This document shows positions 36,812 to 44,882 of a stretch of 64,000 nucleotides of DNA, piece by piece; position 1 is the stretch's first letter, and the number at the start of each line of letters is the position of its first letter. The position numbers were made by a program, and so were the translations under genes. The stretch comes from Mangrovimonas sp. YM274 (GTDB lineage: Bacteria > Bacteroidota > Bacteroidia > Flavobacteriales > Flavobacteriaceae), in the NCBI RefSeq assembly GCF_030908385.1, contig NZ_CP133091.1:1970128-2034127 (forward strand), read 5' to 3'. The notes under the pieces were generated by a model that did not search any database, was not told the origin of the DNA, and saw only the letters and a program-made list of their open reading frames with translations.

Positions 36812-36839
36812 AGCTTGTCTCAAACGAATGAGACAAGCT
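36812..36839. terminator. Perfect hairpin after the zinc-ribbon gene, no T-run
   Basis: An 11-bp perfect stem (AGCTTGTCTCA) with a 6-base loop, 4 bases after the stop. A T-run is missing on both sides, so it is a weak terminator or an mRNA 3'-end structure. Confidence 0.5.
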
Positions 36840-36947
36840 CCCTGCTATATGTAGATTAATAAATTAAAGGGGTTTCAATTGCTTTCAGCGTGGGCGCAAG
36901 ATACTGTTTTTTAGAGGAATAAAAAGTCTGGAATCTGTTAAAATCGA

Positions 36948-39731
36948 TTAAAGTTTTTCTTTGAGAAATTTACCTGTAATAGAGTGTTCATTTCTTACAA
37001 TTTCTTCTGGGGTACCCACAGCTACCAGTTGTCCTCCGTGTTGGCCGCCTTCTGGACCTAAATCAATTATAAAATCGGCACATTTAATAAGATCCAAATT
37101 ATGCTCAATAACAATAATGGAATGCCCTTTGTCAATTAGGGCCTGAAAAGATTTGAGCAATTTTTGGATGTCATGGAAATGAAGTCCTGTTGTAGGTTCG
37201 TCAAAAATGAAGAGAGCGTTATCACTTTTGCTTCCCTTCCCAAGGAAAGAAGCTAGTTTAATTCGTTGTGCTTCACCTCCCGAAAGCGTTGAAGAACTTT
37301 GACCCAAGGTAACATAGCCCAAACCAACATCTTGAAGGGGCTGAAGCTTAGACTGAATTCTTGTTTCTTTATGTTCAGAAAAGAATGCAATAGCCTCATC
37401 TATGGTAAGGTTTAAAATATCGTCGATGGTCTTACCTTCAAAGGTTACCTCTAATATGTCCTTTTTAAAACGTTTGCCGTTACAGGTCTCGCAGGTTAGG
37501 TGCACATCAGCCATAAACTGCATTTCTATAGTAACTTCACCTTCTCCTTTACAAGTTTCGCAACGGCCACCATCCACATTAAAGCTAAAGTGCTTGGCTT
37601 GATAATTGCGGATCTTACTCAGTTTTTGAGAAGCAAATAATGCTCTAATATCATCGTAAGCTTTGATGTATGTAACTGGGTTAGAGCGAGAAGATCTCCC
37701 GATTGGATTTTGGTCTACAAACTCGACATGCTTTATGTTTTTAAAGTTGCCTTGCAGTTCTGTGAATTGGCCTGGTTTATCACTAAAATCAGTTAATTTC
37801 TTTTGAATGGCAGGAAAGAGAATCTTCTTGATCAAGGTACTTTTTCCACTACCAGAAACACCGGTAATCACCGTGAGCATTTCCAAAGGAAATCTTACGT
37901 CAATGTTCTGAAGGTTATTCTCTCTAGCTCCAATAATGTCGATGTGGTATTTTGAAGTGCGTCTTTTTTGAGGTACTTTAATTTCCAGTTGGCCGTTTAA
38001 ATATTGAGCAGTCAGTGATTTGGAAGCTAAAATATCCTTGTAAGTTCCAGTAGCAACCACTTCACCTCCAAAAGTTCCTGCTTCTGGGCCTATGTCAATA
38101 ATTTCATCGGCGGCGTTCATGATATCTTCATCATGTTCTACCACAATCACCGTATTTCCCAAATCACGAAGGGCTTCAAGTACTTTAATTAGTTTTTGAG
38201 TATCTTTTGGGTGAAGACCTATACTTGGTTCGTCCAAAATATACATGGAGCCCACCAAACTACTTCCAAGGGACGTGGCAAGGTTGATACGTTGGCTTTC
38301 TCCTCCAGATAAAGTATTGGAACGTCTGTTTAGGGTTAAATACTCAAGCCCTACATTTTTAAGGAATGACAGGCGGTTAGTGATTTCCTTTAGCAGACGC
38401 TCAGCAATTTTTGTGTCGTATTGGTTTAATTCAAGAGCATCAAAAAAATCAGCTAATTGGCTTAGTGGCAGTTCTACTAAATCAGTTATCGTTGCGCCTC
38501 CAATTTTTACGTAATTGGCTTCACTTCTTAAACGTTTTCCATGACATACGGTACACTTTGTTTTCCCTCGGTAACGGGACAACATAACTCTGTTCTGAAT
38601 TTTATAAGCTTTGGCTTCCAGTTCTTCAAAAAAGGAATTCAAGCCTTCAAAGTATTTGTTTCCTTCCCATACCAATTGTTTTTGAGCTTCGGATAATTGA
38701 TAGTAAGGTTTGTGGATTGGAAAATCAAATTTATGCGAGTTGTTCACCAATTGGTCTCTATACCAACTCATACTTTCTCCTCTCCAAGGAAAGATAGCAT
38801 TTTCATATACCGACAATCCTGTATTTGGGATGACCAAATCTTCATCAATGCCTATTACATCTCCGTAACCTTCGCATTTTGGACAGGCACCGTAAGGGTT
38901 GTTAAAACTGAATAAATGGACGTTAGGCTCCAAAAAGGTCATACCGTCCAATTCAAATTTGTTATTGTAGGTACGTTGCTCTCCGTTGGAAAGTGCTTCT
39001 ATGGTACACGAACCTTTCCCTTCAAAAAAGGCTGTTTCAATGGCATCTGCCAATCGATTGTAAAAATCTTCTTCGTGTCTGACTATAACTCGGTCTACCA
39101 CCAAAACAACATCTGCAGTCAATGCGTTTTGAAGAGCATCTTCAATTCTTAGAACGTCATTTTCATGTTTAACTCTTGCGTAGCCCTGTTGCTGTAATAC
39201 TTTAAGTTTGTTCTCCATGGTACGCCCTTCTTCAAGAATAATAGGAGAGAGGAGCAGTAATTTTTCACCATCTTCAAATTGCTTAATATATTTTAAAACA
39301 TCTTGTGTAGTATGCTTCTTCACCTCATTGCCTGAAATAGGAGAGTAGGTCTTGCCAATACGTGCAAATAAGAGTTTTAGGTAATCGTAAATTTCGGTAG
39401 TGGTTCCTACCGTAGATCGCGGATTGGTAGAATTCACTTTTTGTTCTATAGCAATAGCTGGGGCAATACCCTTAATGTAATCCACCTTAGGTTTGTTGAG
39501 TCTTCCTAAAAACTGACGGGCATAACTGGACAGACTTTCTACATAACGCCTTTGTCCTTCGGCGTAAAGGGTGTCAAAAGCCAAACTAGATTTGCCAGAA
39601 CCCGATAGTCCTGTGATTACCACCAATTTATTTCTGGGAATAACGACATCAATATTTTTTAAGTTGTGAAGTTTTGCGCCTTTGATGATGATATTCTCTT
39701 TTGGATTTACTTCGGAAATATTAATGCTCAT
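36948..39731 (-). CDS. uvrA: Excinuclease ABC subunit A
   Basis: 927 residues, typical length. UvrA finds bulky DNA lesions and loads UvrB in nucleotide excision repair. The two ATPase halves have Walker A motifs GLSGSGKSS (about 42-50) and GVSGSGKST (about 622-630), LSGGESQRI and LSGGEAQRI signatures, and DEPSIGLHP and DEPTTGLHF Walker B segments. Zinc-finger cysteines are visible as CPKCEGYGD, CTVCHGKRL, CETCKGEGE and CETCNGKRF. It is a single gene with its own -7 box; uvrB and uvrC are not in the window. Confidence 0.96.
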   Translation of the reverse strand: MSINISEVNPKENIIIKGAKLHNLKNIDVVIPRNKLVVITGLSGSGKSSLAFDTLYAEGQRRYVESLSSYARQFLGRLNKPKVDYIKGIAPAIAIEQKVNSTNPRSTVGTTTEIYDYLKLLFARIGKTYSPISGNEVKKHTTQDVLKYIKQFEDGEKLLLLSPIILEEGRTMENKLKVLQQQGYARVKHENDVLRIEDALQNALTADVVLVVDRVIVRHEEDFYNRLADAIETAFFEGKGSCTIEALSNGEQRTYNNKFELDGMTFLEPNVHLFSFNNPYGACPKCEGYGDVIGIDEDLVIPNTGLSVYENAIFPWRGESMSWYRDQLVNNSHKFDFPIHKPYYQLSEAQKQLVWEGNKYFEGLNSFFEELEAKAYKIQNRVMLSRYRGKTKCTVCHGKRLRSEANYVKIGGATITDLVELPLSQLADFFDALELNQYDTKIAERLLKEITNRLSFLKNVGLEYLTLNRRSNTLSGGESQRINLATSLGSSLVGSMYILDEPSIGLHPKDTQKLIKVLEALRDLGNTVIVVEHDEDIMNAADEIIDIGPEAGTFGGEVVATGTYKDILASKSLTAQYLNGQLEIKVPQKRRTSKYHIDIIGARENNLQNIDVRFPLEMLTVITGVSGSGKSTLIKKILFPAIQKKLTDFSDKPGQFTELQGNFKNIKHVEFVDQNPIGRSSRSNPVTYIKAYDDIRALFASQKLSKIRNYQAKHFSFNVDGGRCETCKGEGEVTIEMQFMADVHLTCETCNGKRFKKDILEVTFEGKTIDDILNLTIDEAIAFFSEHKETRIQSKLQPLQDVGLGYVTLGQSSSTLSGGEAQRIKLASFLGKGSKSDNALFIFDEPTTGLHFHDIQKLLKSFQALIDKGHSIIVIEHNLDLIKCADFIIDLGPEGGQHGGQLVAVGTPEEIVRNEHSITGKFLKEKL

Positions 39732-39754
39732 AGTGCCTTTTACTTATAGATTTG

Positions 39755-39762
39755 CAAAGATA
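39755..39762 (-). promoter_or_regulatory. -7 element TATCTTTG, uvrA
   Basis: 23 bases before the uvrA ATG on the minus strand. No TTG at the usual -33 distance and no obvious SOS box. Confidence 0.5.
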
Positions 39763-39907
39763 CTACAAGTATTTTATCTGAATAAATTAATTTCACATCG
39801 TTAAAATGAAAACGTATTGCATCCTAAAAAAGGGTAAAAATTGTATAACGTTTTGCAGGAAATGCAGGTTTTAGTATAAACAAAATGTTAAAGTTTAGTG
39901 TTAAATT
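39763..39907. other. Non-coding stretch between divergent uvrA and sigma factor genes
   Basis: AT-rich intergenic DNA with no ORF. Together with the sigma-gene promoter and leader the gap between the two genes is 309 bases. Confidence 0.4.
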
Positions 39908-39939
39908 TTGCTTTTTTGTTTTTATAGTTGTTATATTTG
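39908..39939 (+). promoter_or_regulatory. Bacteroidota promoter TTG-N21-TATATTTG
   Basis: TTG at 39908-39910 and TATATTTG at 39932-39939, 21 bases apart, matching the housekeeping consensus. It implies a leader of about 95 bases before the sigma factor ATG at 40041, longer than for most genes here. Confidence 0.65.
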
Positions 39940-40040
39940 GAGCTCAAGCAATCAAAAAAACACTTGCCTATAACATAATATTACTTTAGAAAATTAACCC
40001 CAAGCTAGGAAGTTTACTTCGAGCCATTAAAGTAATTATT

Positions 40041-40625
40041 ATGAAAAACGAACTTATCACTGATGCTGTTTTAGTAAGGAATTATATTAACGGAGATGAG
40101 AACGCTCTTTCCGTACTTATTTATAGGCACAAACAAAAGATTTACAGTTTTATCTATTCCAAAGTCTTGGATAGAGATGTTACCGAAGATATTTTTCAGG
40201 ATACCTTTATTAAGGTTATTAAAACCTTGAAATTGAAGAAATATAATGAGGAAGGAAAATTTCTTCCTTGGGTAATGCGTATTGCCCACAATTTGGTAAT
40301 TGATCACTTTAGAAAGAGCAACAGGATGCCGAAATTTGACAATACTGGGGAATTCAGTATTTTTTCCGTTTTGGGAGATGGTGCTTTAAATGCCGAAAAG
40401 CAGATTATTAAAAATCAGGTGGAAAGTGATATAAGACGTCTTATTGAAGAACTGCCGGAAGATCAAAAAGAGGTTTTGGTAATGCGCATGTACAAAGACA
40501 TGAGTTTTAAGGAAATTTCGGATGTTACAGGCGTAAGTATTAATACTGCTTTAGGTAGAATGCGCTATGCATTAATCAATTTGAGAAAGGTAATTGAAAA
40601 AAATAATATAATTTTAACAAATTGA
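40041..40625 (+). CDS. RNA polymerase sigma-70 family factor (ECF-like)
   Basis: 194 residues with only sigma regions 2 and 4, the ECF layout. Region 2 is RHKQKIYSFIYSKVLDRDVTEDIFQDTF (written here in parts: RHKQKIYSFIYSKV, DVTEDIFQDTFIKVIKTL) and WVMRIAHNLVIDHFRK; region 4 is LPEDQKEVLVMRMYKDMSF and EISDVTGVSINTALGRMR, a helix-turn-helix. There is no adjacent anti-sigma factor. Flavobacteriia carry a conserved stand-alone factor of this kind with a short ORF after it, as here. Its regulon is not known from the sequence. Confidence 0.9.
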   Translation: MKNELITDAVLVRNYINGDENALSVLIYRHKQKIYSFIYSKVLDRDVTEDIFQDTFIKVIKTLKLKKYNEEGKFLPWVMRIAHNLVIDHFRKSNRMPKFDNTGEFSIFSVLGDGALNAEKQIIKNQVESDIRRLIEELPEDQKEVLVMRMYKDMSFKEISDVTGVSINTALGRMRYALINLRKVIEKNNIILTN

Positions 40626-40682
40626 TATAATAAAGTGATTTTTTGTGCGTTATTTAGATTATAAGAACCTAAAAATTTAATA

Positions 40683-40829
40683 ATGGCAAAACTTTACTCA
40701 GAATGCACACCCCCAAAAAAAGATAATCTTAATCCTAAAAAAGAAACCGTAGATTTTCTTTTAAACTATTCAAAGGCTTTAAGTGTTATACATTGTAATA
40801 AATTGAAGTTTGAAGCACTTCTAAACTAA
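40683..40829 (+). CDS. 48-aa ORF downstream of the sigma factor
   Basis: Starts at the ATG at 40683, 57 bases after the sigma stop, and ends at TAA 40827-40829, just before a strong terminator. It is Lys/Asn-rich with a short hydrophobic-aromatic helix (ETVDFLLNYSKALSVIHC). The position in the same transcript as the sigma factor and the clean end at the terminator suggest that it is real; a role as a small regulator of the sigma factor is conceivable but unsupported. Confidence 0.6.
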   Translation: MAKLYSECTPPKKDNLNPKKETVDFLLNYSKALSVIHCNKLKFEALLN

Positions 40830-40835
40830 ACTTTG

Positions 40836-40861
40836 AAAGCCCTGAGAAATCAGGGCTTTTT
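40836..40861. terminator. Bidirectional terminator with GAAA tetraloop
   Basis: A perfect 10-bp stem (AAAGCCCTGA) closes a GAAA tetraloop, with T-runs on the plus side. The nth stop codon (minus strand, 40852-40850) lies inside the stem, so the terminator also overlaps the 3' end of nth. Confidence 0.92.
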
Positions 40862-41509
40862 CATTTTATAATAGTCATTGATTACAGAAGCTCTACCAAT
40901 GGTTTTGGTAATAATATCTTTGTCGAGATCCCAACCTCTGGCAGGAGAGTATTCTCTTCCGTACCAAATAATCTGCAAGTGAAGGTCATTCCATAATGCT
41001 TCTGGGAACAATCTTTTGGCATCCTTTTCGGTTTGTGTCACGTTTTTGCCATTGCTCAAATTCCAACGGTACATCAATCGGTGTATGTGAGTGTCTACTG
41101 GAAAAGCTGGAATCCCAAAGGCTTGGGAAAGTACAACTGCCGCTGTTTTATGGCCTACGGCGGGTAATGCCTCTAATGCTTCGTACGTCTGTGGCACTTC
41201 GCCATTATGTTTTTCAATTAAAATTTCCGATAAGCCATGAATACCTTTACTTTTCATAGGAGACAGGCCTACGGGCTTTATAATGTCCCTTATTTCTTCA
41301 ATTGAAAGTTTAACCATATCATATGGGTTATCAGCTCTTTCAAACAGTAAAGGCGTAATTTGGTTGACTCTTACATCGGTACTTTGTGCAGACATTAGCA
41401 CCGCAATCAATAGAGTGTAGGGGTCTTTATGGTCTAATGGAATAGGAATTGTTGGATATAGGTCTTTTAAAGTGGTAATTACAAAGTCCACTTTTTCTTG
41501 CTTGGTCAT
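40850..41509 (-). CDS. nth: Endonuclease III, lacking the [4Fe-4S] cysteines
   Basis: 219 residues from the ATG at 41509 (MTKQEKVDFV); 34 in-frame upstream codons lack family similarity and overlap the divergent bcp promoter. The enzyme removes oxidised pyrimidines. The helix-hairpin-helix LPAVGHKTAAVVLSQAF has the catalytic lysine K121, and FPVDTHIHRL has the catalytic Asp D139. In the usual family the C-terminus carries four cysteines for a [4Fe-4S] cluster; here it reads YGREYSPARGWDLDKDI and the protein has no cysteine at all. It is full length otherwise. It is divergent from bcp. Confidence 0.9.
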   Translation of the reverse strand: MTKQEKVDFVITTLKDLYPTIPIPLDHKDPYTLLIAVLMSAQSTDVRVNQITPLLFERADNPYDMVKLSIEEIRDIIKPVGLSPMKSKGIHGLSEILIEKHNGEVPQTYEALEALPAVGHKTAAVVLSQAFGIPAFPVDTHIHRLMYRWNLSNGKNVTQTEKDAKRLFPEALWNDLHLQIIWYGREYSPARGWDLDKDIITKTIGRASVINDYYKMKKP

Positions 41510-41515
41510 AAATTG

Positions 41516-41523
41516 TATTTTTG
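41516..41523 (+). promoter_or_regulatory. -7 element TATTTTTG, bcp
   Basis: 23 bases before the bcp ATG at 41547, in the 37-base gap from nth. TTG at 41498 is 15 bases upstream of the box, short for a -33. Confidence 0.45.
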
Positions 41524-41546
41524 TACAAACTTCAAAGTTAATAATT

Positions 41547-41999
41547 ATGACCCAATTAAAGATAGGAGATAAAGCTCCAGATTTTACGGCAAAAGACGAA
41601 CAAGGAAACACCGTAACACTAAGCGATTATAAAGGTAAAAAGTTAGTACTTTTCTTTTATCCGAAAGCGAGTACACCTGGTTGTACAGCTGAAGCTTGTA
41701 ATTTAAGTGAAAACTATGAGCGCTTCAAAGCCTTGGGCTATGATATTTTGGGCGTTAGCGCAGATTCGGAAAAAAGACAATCCAATTTTAAAAACAAATA
41801 TGATTTCCCTTATCCACTTTTAGCTGATGAGGATAAGCAGGTTATTAACGCCTATGGGGTTTGGGGACCTAAGAAATTTATGGGGCGTGAGTATGATGGA
41901 ATCCATAGAACCACCTTTATTATTGATGAGAATGGAATTATTGAAGATGTTATTCTTAAAGTAAAAACAAAAGCTCACACAGATCAAATTTTGGCATAA
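41547..41999 (+). CDS. bcp: Thioredoxin-dependent thiol peroxidase (PrxQ/BCP)
   Basis: 150 residues from the ATG at 41547 (MTQLKIGDKAPDFTAKDEQG); an in-frame ATG 25 codons upstream lies inside the nth gene and is rejected. The peroxidatic Cys46 and the resolving Cys51 are in STPGCTAEACNL, the five-residue spacing diagnostic of the BCP/PrxQ subfamily. It reduces peroxides with electrons from thioredoxin. The gene is divergent from nth, which pairs a DNA oxidation repair enzyme with an antioxidant one. Confidence 0.93.
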   Translation: MTQLKIGDKAPDFTAKDEQGNTVTLSDYKGKKLVLFFYPKASTPGCTAEACNLSENYERFKALGYDILGVSADSEKRQSNFKNKYDFPYPLLADEDKQVINAYGVWGPKKFMGREYDGIHRTTFIIDENGIIEDVILKVKTKAHTDQILA

Positions 42000-42003
42000 A
42001 GAG

Positions 42004-42036
42004 AAAAGACCTTTTGATAGTTTCAAAAGGTCTTTT
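42004..42036. terminator. Bidirectional terminator
   Basis: A perfect 14-bp stem (AAAAGACCTTTTGA) with a 5-base loop, 4 bases after the bcp stop and before the convergent 42062-43513 gene; T-runs follow on both strands. Confidence 0.9.
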
Positions 42037-42061
42037 ATTTATTGTTTCAATAGTTATTACA

Positions 42062-43513
42062 CTATTCTTCGTGATAAACTTCTTCGGTTTCAAATCCAAA
42101 TAAGTTTTCTTCTTTTATTAATTTGGCAACACCTTCTGGTAACATGTTTTCCCAACCGTCTTCACTTTCTGTAATCATTTTAAGTACCTTTCTAGAGAAG
42201 ATGGATAAAATACTAGGATCATAATCGGTAATGTCAACTACCTTTCCATTGTATTTAAAGAACTTGTAAAGTTCCTTCATTCTAGGGTGTACTTTCAGGT
42301 TTTCGCTGGTCACCAATGTACCGTCTTTGTTCATCATAGGGTAAAGGTATACGCGTAAATCCTTGAAGAATAATTTTCCAAAGGCTTCCAAAATACCTCC
42401 ACTTAAATGACGATAGTATTTCTCATCAAAAATATCTACCAAGTTGTTAACGCCCATGGCCAATCCCATTCTATTTTTAGAATATTGCGAGAAATACTCA
42501 ACTAAACGATAATATTCCTGGAAATTGGAAATTAGTACCGTTTGTCCCAAAGAACATAATAGTTTAGCACGGTCCATAAAGTCCTGCTCGTTGATTTCTC
42601 CTTCGGCACGTAAATTGGAAAGTGTAATTTCAAATACCACCTGAGTGTTCTTGGCATCTACTTTATTTTCCTTAATGAACATGTCATGAGATTTATGGAA
42701 CATGTCCATATTCACTTTGGTAACAGGTCTAAAGCTTCCTCGGAATGCCAAAATATTCTTTTTGTACAACACTCGAGCGGGGAGTACATTGTTACCGTCC
42801 GGAGCAAACATTACGGCATCGGTCATGCCATTTTTTACCAATTGTAAACTCATCAAACGGTTATCAACCTCACTAAAGATGGGACCACTGAAGTTGATAG
42901 TGTCAATTTCTAATTGGTCTTTGTCCAAGTGGTCATATAAATACCTTAAGAGTTTCTTAGGTTCATTATACTTATAAAAAGCACCATAAATCAAGTTTGT
43001 ACCAAGTACACCCAAGGTTTCTTGTTGCAATCTTGCATCATTTTCTTTAAAACGCAAGTGAAGAATAATCTCGTTGTATTCTTGCTCTGGATCAACTTGA
43101 TATTTAATTCCTACCCAACCGTGTCCCTTATAATTTTTCGCAAAATCTATGGTAGCCACGGTGTTGGCATACGAAAAGAATAATTTGTGAGGGTGTTTAT
43201 CCCTAGGAAGTCGTTTTTCTATTAAGTTAACCTCATGGTTAAGCATTTTACGCAAACGGGCTTCGGTTACGTAACGCTTATCGTCTTCAATTCCATAGAT
43301 GGCATCACTAAAGTCTTTGTCATAAGCAGACATAGCTTTGGCGATGGTCCCAGAAGCGCCTCCCGCTCTGAAAAATTGACGTACCGTTTCTTGTCCAGCG
43401 CCAATTTCGGCAAAAGTTCCATAAATATTCTCATTAAGGTTTATTCGAAGTGCTTTCGACTTTAACGAAGGTACATCATCGAATTCTTTATCTCCCTTTA
43501 AGGTTATTTCCAT
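42062..43513 (-). CDS. Conserved hypothetical cytoplasmic protein, 483 aa
   Basis: The family is widespread in Flavobacteriia and other bacteria. Homologues have been labelled TonB-dependent receptor or nicotinate-nucleotide adenylyltransferase, but there is no signal peptide, no plug or barrel, and no HIGH-type motif, so both names are unsupported. Conserved-looking stretches include IGAGQETVRQFFRAGGASGT (37-56), SDAIYGIEDDKRYVTEARL, GHGWVGIKYQ and TVLISNFQEYYRLVEYFS. It is soluble, alpha/beta, with an acidic C-terminus. The function is unknown. It has a good promoter and is divergent from the MBL gene. Confidence 0.75.
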   Translation of the reverse strand: MEITLKGDKEFDDVPSLKSKALRINLNENIYGTFAEIGAGQETVRQFFRAGGASGTIAKAMSAYDKDFSDAIYGIEDDKRYVTEARLRKMLNHEVNLIEKRLPRDKHPHKLFFSYANTVATIDFAKNYKGHGWVGIKYQVDPEQEYNEIILHLRFKENDARLQQETLGVLGTNLIYGAFYKYNEPKKLLRYLYDHLDKDQLEIDTINFSGPIFSEVDNRLMSLQLVKNGMTDAVMFAPDGNNVLPARVLYKKNILAFRGSFRPVTKVNMDMFHKSHDMFIKENKVDAKNTQVVFEITLSNLRAEGEINEQDFMDRAKLLCSLGQTVLISNFQEYYRLVEYFSQYSKNRMGLAMGVNNLVDIFDEKYYRHLSGGILEAFGKLFFKDLRVYLYPMMNKDGTLVTSENLKVHPRMKELYKFFKYNGKVVDITDYDPSILSIFSRKVLKMITESEDGWENMLPEGVAKLIKEENLFGFETEEVYHEE

Positions 43514-43542
43514 CTTTTTAAATCCGGGTTTTTAGTATGCCA

Positions 43543-43571
43543 CAAAGGTATTAAAATACCATGGTAAACAA
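43543..43571 (-). promoter_or_regulatory. Bacteroidota promoter TTG-N18-TACCTTTG
   Basis: TACCTTTG at 43550-43543 and TTG at 43571-43569 on the minus strand, 18 bases apart; 29 bases before the ATG at 43513. Confidence 0.6.
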
Positions 43572-43582
43572 AAAAATAACAT

Positions 43583-43590
43583 TATTTTTG
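43583..43590 (+). promoter_or_regulatory. -7 element TATTTTTG, MBL gene
   Basis: 17 bases before the TTG start at 43608; overlaps the divergent promoter region. It supports the unusual start codon. Confidence 0.5.
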
Positions 43591-43607
43591 TTCCAAACTC
43601 AGATGAT

Positions 43608-44369
43608 TTGAAAGTTACGTTTTTAGGCACCGGTACATCGCAGGGAATCCCTATTATTGGTAGTACACATCCCGTGTGTTTAAGTGAAAACCCTAAAGAT
43701 AAGAGGTTGCGGGTTTCTGTGTTGGTGGAGTGGGGTGATCATGCCTATGTAGTGGATTGCGGTCCCGATTTTAGGCAACAAATGCTAAGGGCTGGATGTA
43801 CAAAATTGGACGGTATAATCTTTACTCATGAACATGCAGACCATACAGCGGGACTGGATGATATTAGACCCTTTAATTTTAGGCAAGGCGACATGCCCAT
43901 TTATGCCCACGAGCGCGTTATTAAAGGACTTGAGAGAAGGTTTGATTATATTTTTGAAACCGAAAATAAATATCCAGGAGCACCAGGCGTGATATCCAAT
44001 ATTATTGCCAATACCCCTTTTACTTTGGGAGGTTTAGAAATTATACCCGTTAATTTAATGCATCACAAACTTCAGGTATTTGGTTTTCGATTTGGTGATT
44101 TTGCCTATTTAACAGATATGAAGACCATTACTGATGAAGAGGTGGAGAAACTAAAGGATTTAAAAGTTTTGGTAGTGAATGCACTGCGTATAGAGCCTCA
44201 TATGTCACATCTCAATTTAGAAGAAGCCCTAAATTTTATAGAACGGGTGAATCCGGGGAAAGCGTATCTCACACATATAAGTCATCTTTTGGGATTTCAC
44301 GACGACGTACAACAAAAATTGCCAAGCAACGTTTTCTTGGCGTATGATAACCTACAAATTTCTATTTAA
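43608..44369 (+). CDS. MBL-fold metal-dependent hydrolase (PhnP-like)
   Basis: 253 residues. The metallo-beta-lactamase motif THEHADHTAGLDD gives the metal ligands H74, H76, D78 and H79, and MKVTFLGTGTSQGIP is the typical PhnP/RNase Z-like N-terminus. A later HLNLEEA/LTHISH region holds further ligands. The start is TTG at 43608; no in-frame ATG is near, and the MKVTFLGTGTSQG N-terminus requires it. The substrate is probably a phosphodiester or similar, not determined. It is 3 bases upstream of the next gene. Confidence 0.87.
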   Translation: MKVTFLGTGTSQGIPIIGSTHPVCLSENPKDKRLRVSVLVEWGDHAYVVDCGPDFRQQMLRAGCTKLDGIIFTHEHADHTAGLDDIRPFNFRQGDMPIYAHERVIKGLERRFDYIFETENKYPGAPGVISNIIANTPFTLGGLEIIPVNLMHHKLQVFGFRFGDFAYLTDMKTITDEEVEKLKDLKVLVVNALRIEPHMSHLNLEEALNFIERVNPGKAYLTHISHLLGFHDDVQQKLPSNVFLAYDNLQISI

Positions 44370-44372
44370 ACT

Positions 44373-44882
44373 ATGAAGAGCAGAATTTTTATGTACCTGT
44401 TTATTTTTTCGGTATTGTTGATTGTTTTCCAATATGCGAATTCTAAAAATATTCTGGATTCCTATGAAAAGGACATCAAACAGCTAAAGGAAAAATTAGA
44501 AAAGGACAAAACGGAAATTGAAGCTTTGCATGATGAAAATTTGGAGTTGATGTACTTCGATATTGAAAACGATGAGGATGCACTTTCCTATTTCGAAAAC
44601 AAGGGTTACGATGTAGAAGAGTTGATTCCTTTTATTAAGGATGAAATTTATAAATTGAATGTTTATGAAGGAGACGACCATCCTTTAGTACCTTATGCCT
44701 CAATGACGGATGGAAAGATGATGATCAATAAAATCAAGCTATTGAACCATAAATGGATCATTGCCGATTTTAGTGACGGGAAATATTGGGGACAAATTTT
44801 CTTGACCTATGAAATATCAGAGTCAGAGGAGCTTAAATTTAAAGTGGTGGAGTACTTTATGTATCCACCATCTTCAATCTAA
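44373..44882 (+). CDS. Small membrane-anchored protein with coiled coil
   Basis: 169 residues. A hydrophobic N-terminal helix (about 5-20, MYLFIFSVLLIVFQYA) works as an anchor or uncleaved signal, followed by a charged coiled coil (about 28-55) and a globular C-terminal domain. It starts 3 bases after the MBL gene, so the two are coexpressed. The last codons overlap the convergent esterase gene by 4 bases. The family is not recognised. Confidence 0.65.
   Translation: MKSRIFMYLFIFSVLLIVFQYANSKNILDSYEKDIKQLKEKLEKDKTEIEALHDENLELMYFDIENDEDALSYFENKGYDVEELIPFIKDEIYKLNVYEGDDHPLVPYASMTDGKMMINKIKLLNHKWIIADFSDGKYWGQIFLTYEISESEELKFKVVEYFMYPPSSI

Noticed and set aside
36812-36839. Standard rho-independent terminator after the zinc-ribbon gene.
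   Set aside because: The stem is perfect but no T-run follows on either strand, so it is kept only as a hairpin of uncertain role.
42062-43513. TonB-dependent receptor or NMN adenylyltransferase, names attached to homologues.
   Set aside because: No signal peptide, plug, barrel or adenylyltransferase motif is visible.
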